Assembly: GCA_027488835.1 (NCBI GenBank)
Contig: JAIYAW010000005.1
Span: 104,307-168,306 of the forward strand
Direction: 5' to 3'
DNA: 64,000 nucleotides
Source: Bacteroidota bacterium
GTDB taxonomy: Bacteria; Bacteroidota; Bacteroidia; NS11-12g; UBA955
Shown: in pieces, positions 62,600 through 64,000 of the stretch
Position numbering within the stretch: position 1 is the stretch's first letter
Layout: each line of letters opens with the position of its first letter
Notes under the pieces: generated by a model
What the model saw: only the letters and a program-made list of their open reading frames with translations
What the model was told of the DNA's origin: nothing
The model's database searches: none
Program-made: the position numbers and the translations under genes

Positions 62600-63295
62600 T
62601 TATTTTTTTATGAGGGACACTATTTTAATTTTATCGAAGATGATATTTCCATCGGCTTCGAACTGAATGATAAATTGTTTGGTATTGCCGGGATCTGTTT
62701 GGGATGCTGTGAAAGGAAAATCTTTCAAAGGCAAAATAAAGCTGTTCCAAGTATTGGCTTTGATTTTTGGGGATGTTAAATATTTTGGGGCGTAGCCAAC
62801 ATAAGCTTGTGACCCTGAATAATCTTCAAGGGCAAACGCCAATGGTAAATTATTGAGATCTGTTCCGGGAGAGTAAAAGTTTATTTCAATACCTGCAGTT
62901 TCAACAATGGCAGAAATGTCTTTGGGCCTCCAATTGTCCCAACCAAATCCCATACCAATCCATTTACAACCACCCGTAATCTTGTCCCAATTTACATTCA
63001 ATGCATTTTGTCCCTCAAAAACGAATTTGTTTTCAGGCGAAAATTGAACGCAATTTTTTTCGGGAGAAATCCAAACTTGTTTGTCTATATTTTCACTAAA
63101 AATATCTAGTGCATAGAACCCGTTGATGTTCTCTTTGTCAGCTTCTTCTTGAATATCATAAAGATTTCTATTTTGGAAAGAAAGTAGTTTTCCATTCAAT
63201 GAAATGGTATCCATTTTTTGATATTGCGCAGTATCGGTTTGCGAAAAAATCATGCTGCACAGTGAGAAAAGACAAATTGAGAATGCGTATTTCAT
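62600..63295 (-). CDS. Secreted carbohydrate-binding-like protein
   Basis: This 231-residue protein has a signal peptide (MKYAFSICLFSLCSMIFSQ) and one jelly-roll-like domain: VFEGQNALNVNWDKI, WIGMGFGWDNW, GIEINFYSPG, NTWNSFILPLKDF. The aromatic and Asn/Asp content recalls CBM-type modules of polysaccharide utilisation loci. No catalytic residues are recognised. It starts directly at the stop of the upstream surface protein (0 bp) and ends 3 bp before the GH16 gene. Confidence 0.7.
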   Translation of the reverse strand: MKYAFSICLFSLCSMIFSQTDTAQYQKMDTISLNGKLLSFQNRNLYDIQEEADKENINGFYALDIFSENIDKQVWISPEKNCVQFSPENKFVFEGQNALNVNWDKITGGCKWIGMGFGWDNWRPKDISAIVETAGIEINFYSPGTDLNNLPLAFALEDYSGSQAYVGYAPKYLTSPKIKANTWNSFILPLKDFPFTASQTDPGNTKQFIIQFEADGNIIFDKIKIVSLIKK

Positions 63296-64000
63296 TTATA
63301 ATTCCAAAGGACCTTTTTCGGTAAACATGAGGCAATCAATTTTTGTACTTCCCGGACCGATTGTAGGATTTGCCAAATGAAGCATTGATATTTTATTGAT
63401 TGAATTTGGGTTGAACTTGCTATTTCCGTTATTTACAGCGGGTGTTCCATTCACCAAACGGGCCAAACTGTTGTATTTGAAACTTACCAATTTCCAACCT
63501 TCCCAATTTACAATGATTTCTTTGTCGTATTCGTCGTCTGCTGACGATTCAAAAGTGCCATTTCCATTATCATCTTCCTTGAACTGAAACAAGATTCGCG
63601 ATGGGTTAGAATTGGGTACTCCGTAAATCAAGCAATTGAAATAAACGTCATCGGCAATTGAGGTAATTGGAAACGTTTTGTCCGTTCCATTTCCATAAGC
63701 GGTAGCAGGGAAATCGATCAAACCAATCAACCAATCCCAGTTTACTGTGCCAGCCATATTTAAATAATTTGAACCTTCAACTACAAATTCGTCACTTTTG
63801 ACTTTGAAATCCATGCTGGCACCATTTTGAATGAAAGTGGTCCATTTGCTACTTATTCCTGATTCAAAATTGGCAACCACAAATCCGGATGGTTTTTTAA
63901 GTCCTGTAACAATAATATTTAGGTTAAAAGTATCTGTAACTCCTTCAATTTTCAAGGTTGCTACACAATTTTCATTTTTAAACATTGGGAAAAACGAAGT
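63296..64000 (-). CDS. Glycan-binding surface protein-like, 5' end beyond window
   Basis: At least 235 residues are visible; the frame stays open through 64000, so the ATG at 63985 is probably internal and the true start lies outside. The visible part begins with the end of an Ig-like strand pattern (CVATLKIEGVTDTFNLNIIV), followed by a domain with VVANFESGISSKW, NYLNMAGTVNWDW, RILFQFKEDDNG and NWEGWKLVSFKY. This resembles the xyloglucan-type surface glycan-binding proteins of Bacteroidota loci. No SusC/SusD is visible in the window. Confidence 0.65.
   Translation of the reverse strand, partial: TSFFPMFKNENCVATLKIEGVTDTFNLNIIVTGLKKPSGFVVANFESGISSKWTTFIQNGASMDFKVKSDEFVVEGSNYLNMAGTVNWDWLIGLIDFPATAYGNGTDKTFPITSIADDVYFNCLIYGVPNSNPSRILFQFKEDDNGNGTFESSADDEYDKEIIVNWEGWKLVSFKYNSLARLVNGTPAVNNGNSKFNPNSINKISMLHLANPTIGPGSTKIDCLMFTEKGPLEL

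Overview
The window comes from an AT-rich Bacteroidota chromosome. Evidence for this includes type IX secretion (T9SS) cargo of both sorting classes (type A at 1719-3680, type B at 18870-22550), a GldB-like gliding lipoprotein beside nadE (49332-50366), a DUF5683 protein, GAxTTTG-free starts with TAnnTTTG-type -7 boxes close to ATG codons and almost no Shine-Dalgarno sequences, and a GH16/glycan-binding cluster at the right edge. I cannot place it below phylum level. Most of the window is core chromosome. I see no prophage, insertion sequence, CRISPR array, toxin-antitoxin pair or defence island.

Layout. 1-7.2 kb (minus): a seven-heme cytochrome c cut by the window edge, a rhodanese, a T9SS cargo protein, a kinase-less PASTA protein and an unusual tandem double D-Ala-D-Ala ligase. 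7.2-9.7 kb (plus): leucyl aminopeptidase and pdxA. 9.8-18.8 kb (minus): an alpha/beta hydrolase, an ArnT-like membrane glycosyltransferase, a beta-CASP nuclease-like MBL protein, an SGNH-MBOAT-SGNH acyl-transfer cluster, tRNA-Met(CAT) and a GT9 transferase. 18.9-23.4 kb (plus): a giant gliding-type (T9SS-B) surface protein and a Bax-inhibitor-like membrane protein. 23.4-26.7 kb (minus): TPR, DUF5683, parB, parA and an MBL hydrolase. 26.6-32 kb: a peptide-type binding protein, MlaF/MlaE-type ABC components and recG. 32.1-35.7 kb (plus): fabG, tatC, rpiB, miaE and a ZIP transporter. 35.7-43.2 kb: envelope proteins, a LuxC-like reductase, arginase, a GT39/PAP2 pair, a START-like protein and an M20 peptidase. 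43.3-49.3 kb: dnaG, a glucosaminidase, MFS, nadE and an OMP. 49.3-53.6 kb (plus): a gldB-thioesterase-methyltransferase-SDR operon, SUI1 and msrA. 53.8-60.9 kb: PAP2, pckA, alaS, rsmG and GT2. 61-64 kb: an OMP and a GH16 plus glycan-binding cluster.

The most distinctive signals are not proteins. (i) A family of intergenic arrays is built from a 10-bp unit close to TATAARNGTT. They occur at about 9.7, 36.3, 52.3, 52.8, 53.6 and 56.4 kb, often as facing inverted arms, and almost always begin at a stop codon. Some are recruited into coding sequence: one supplies a start codon, another the tail and stop of msrA. Several carry a shared 40-bp tail. (ii) The octamer TCCCTCAA/TTGAGGGA is strongly over-represented (22 sites counted by eye), in several reading frames, on both strands and in intergenic DNA. 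Both deserve genome-wide follow-up.
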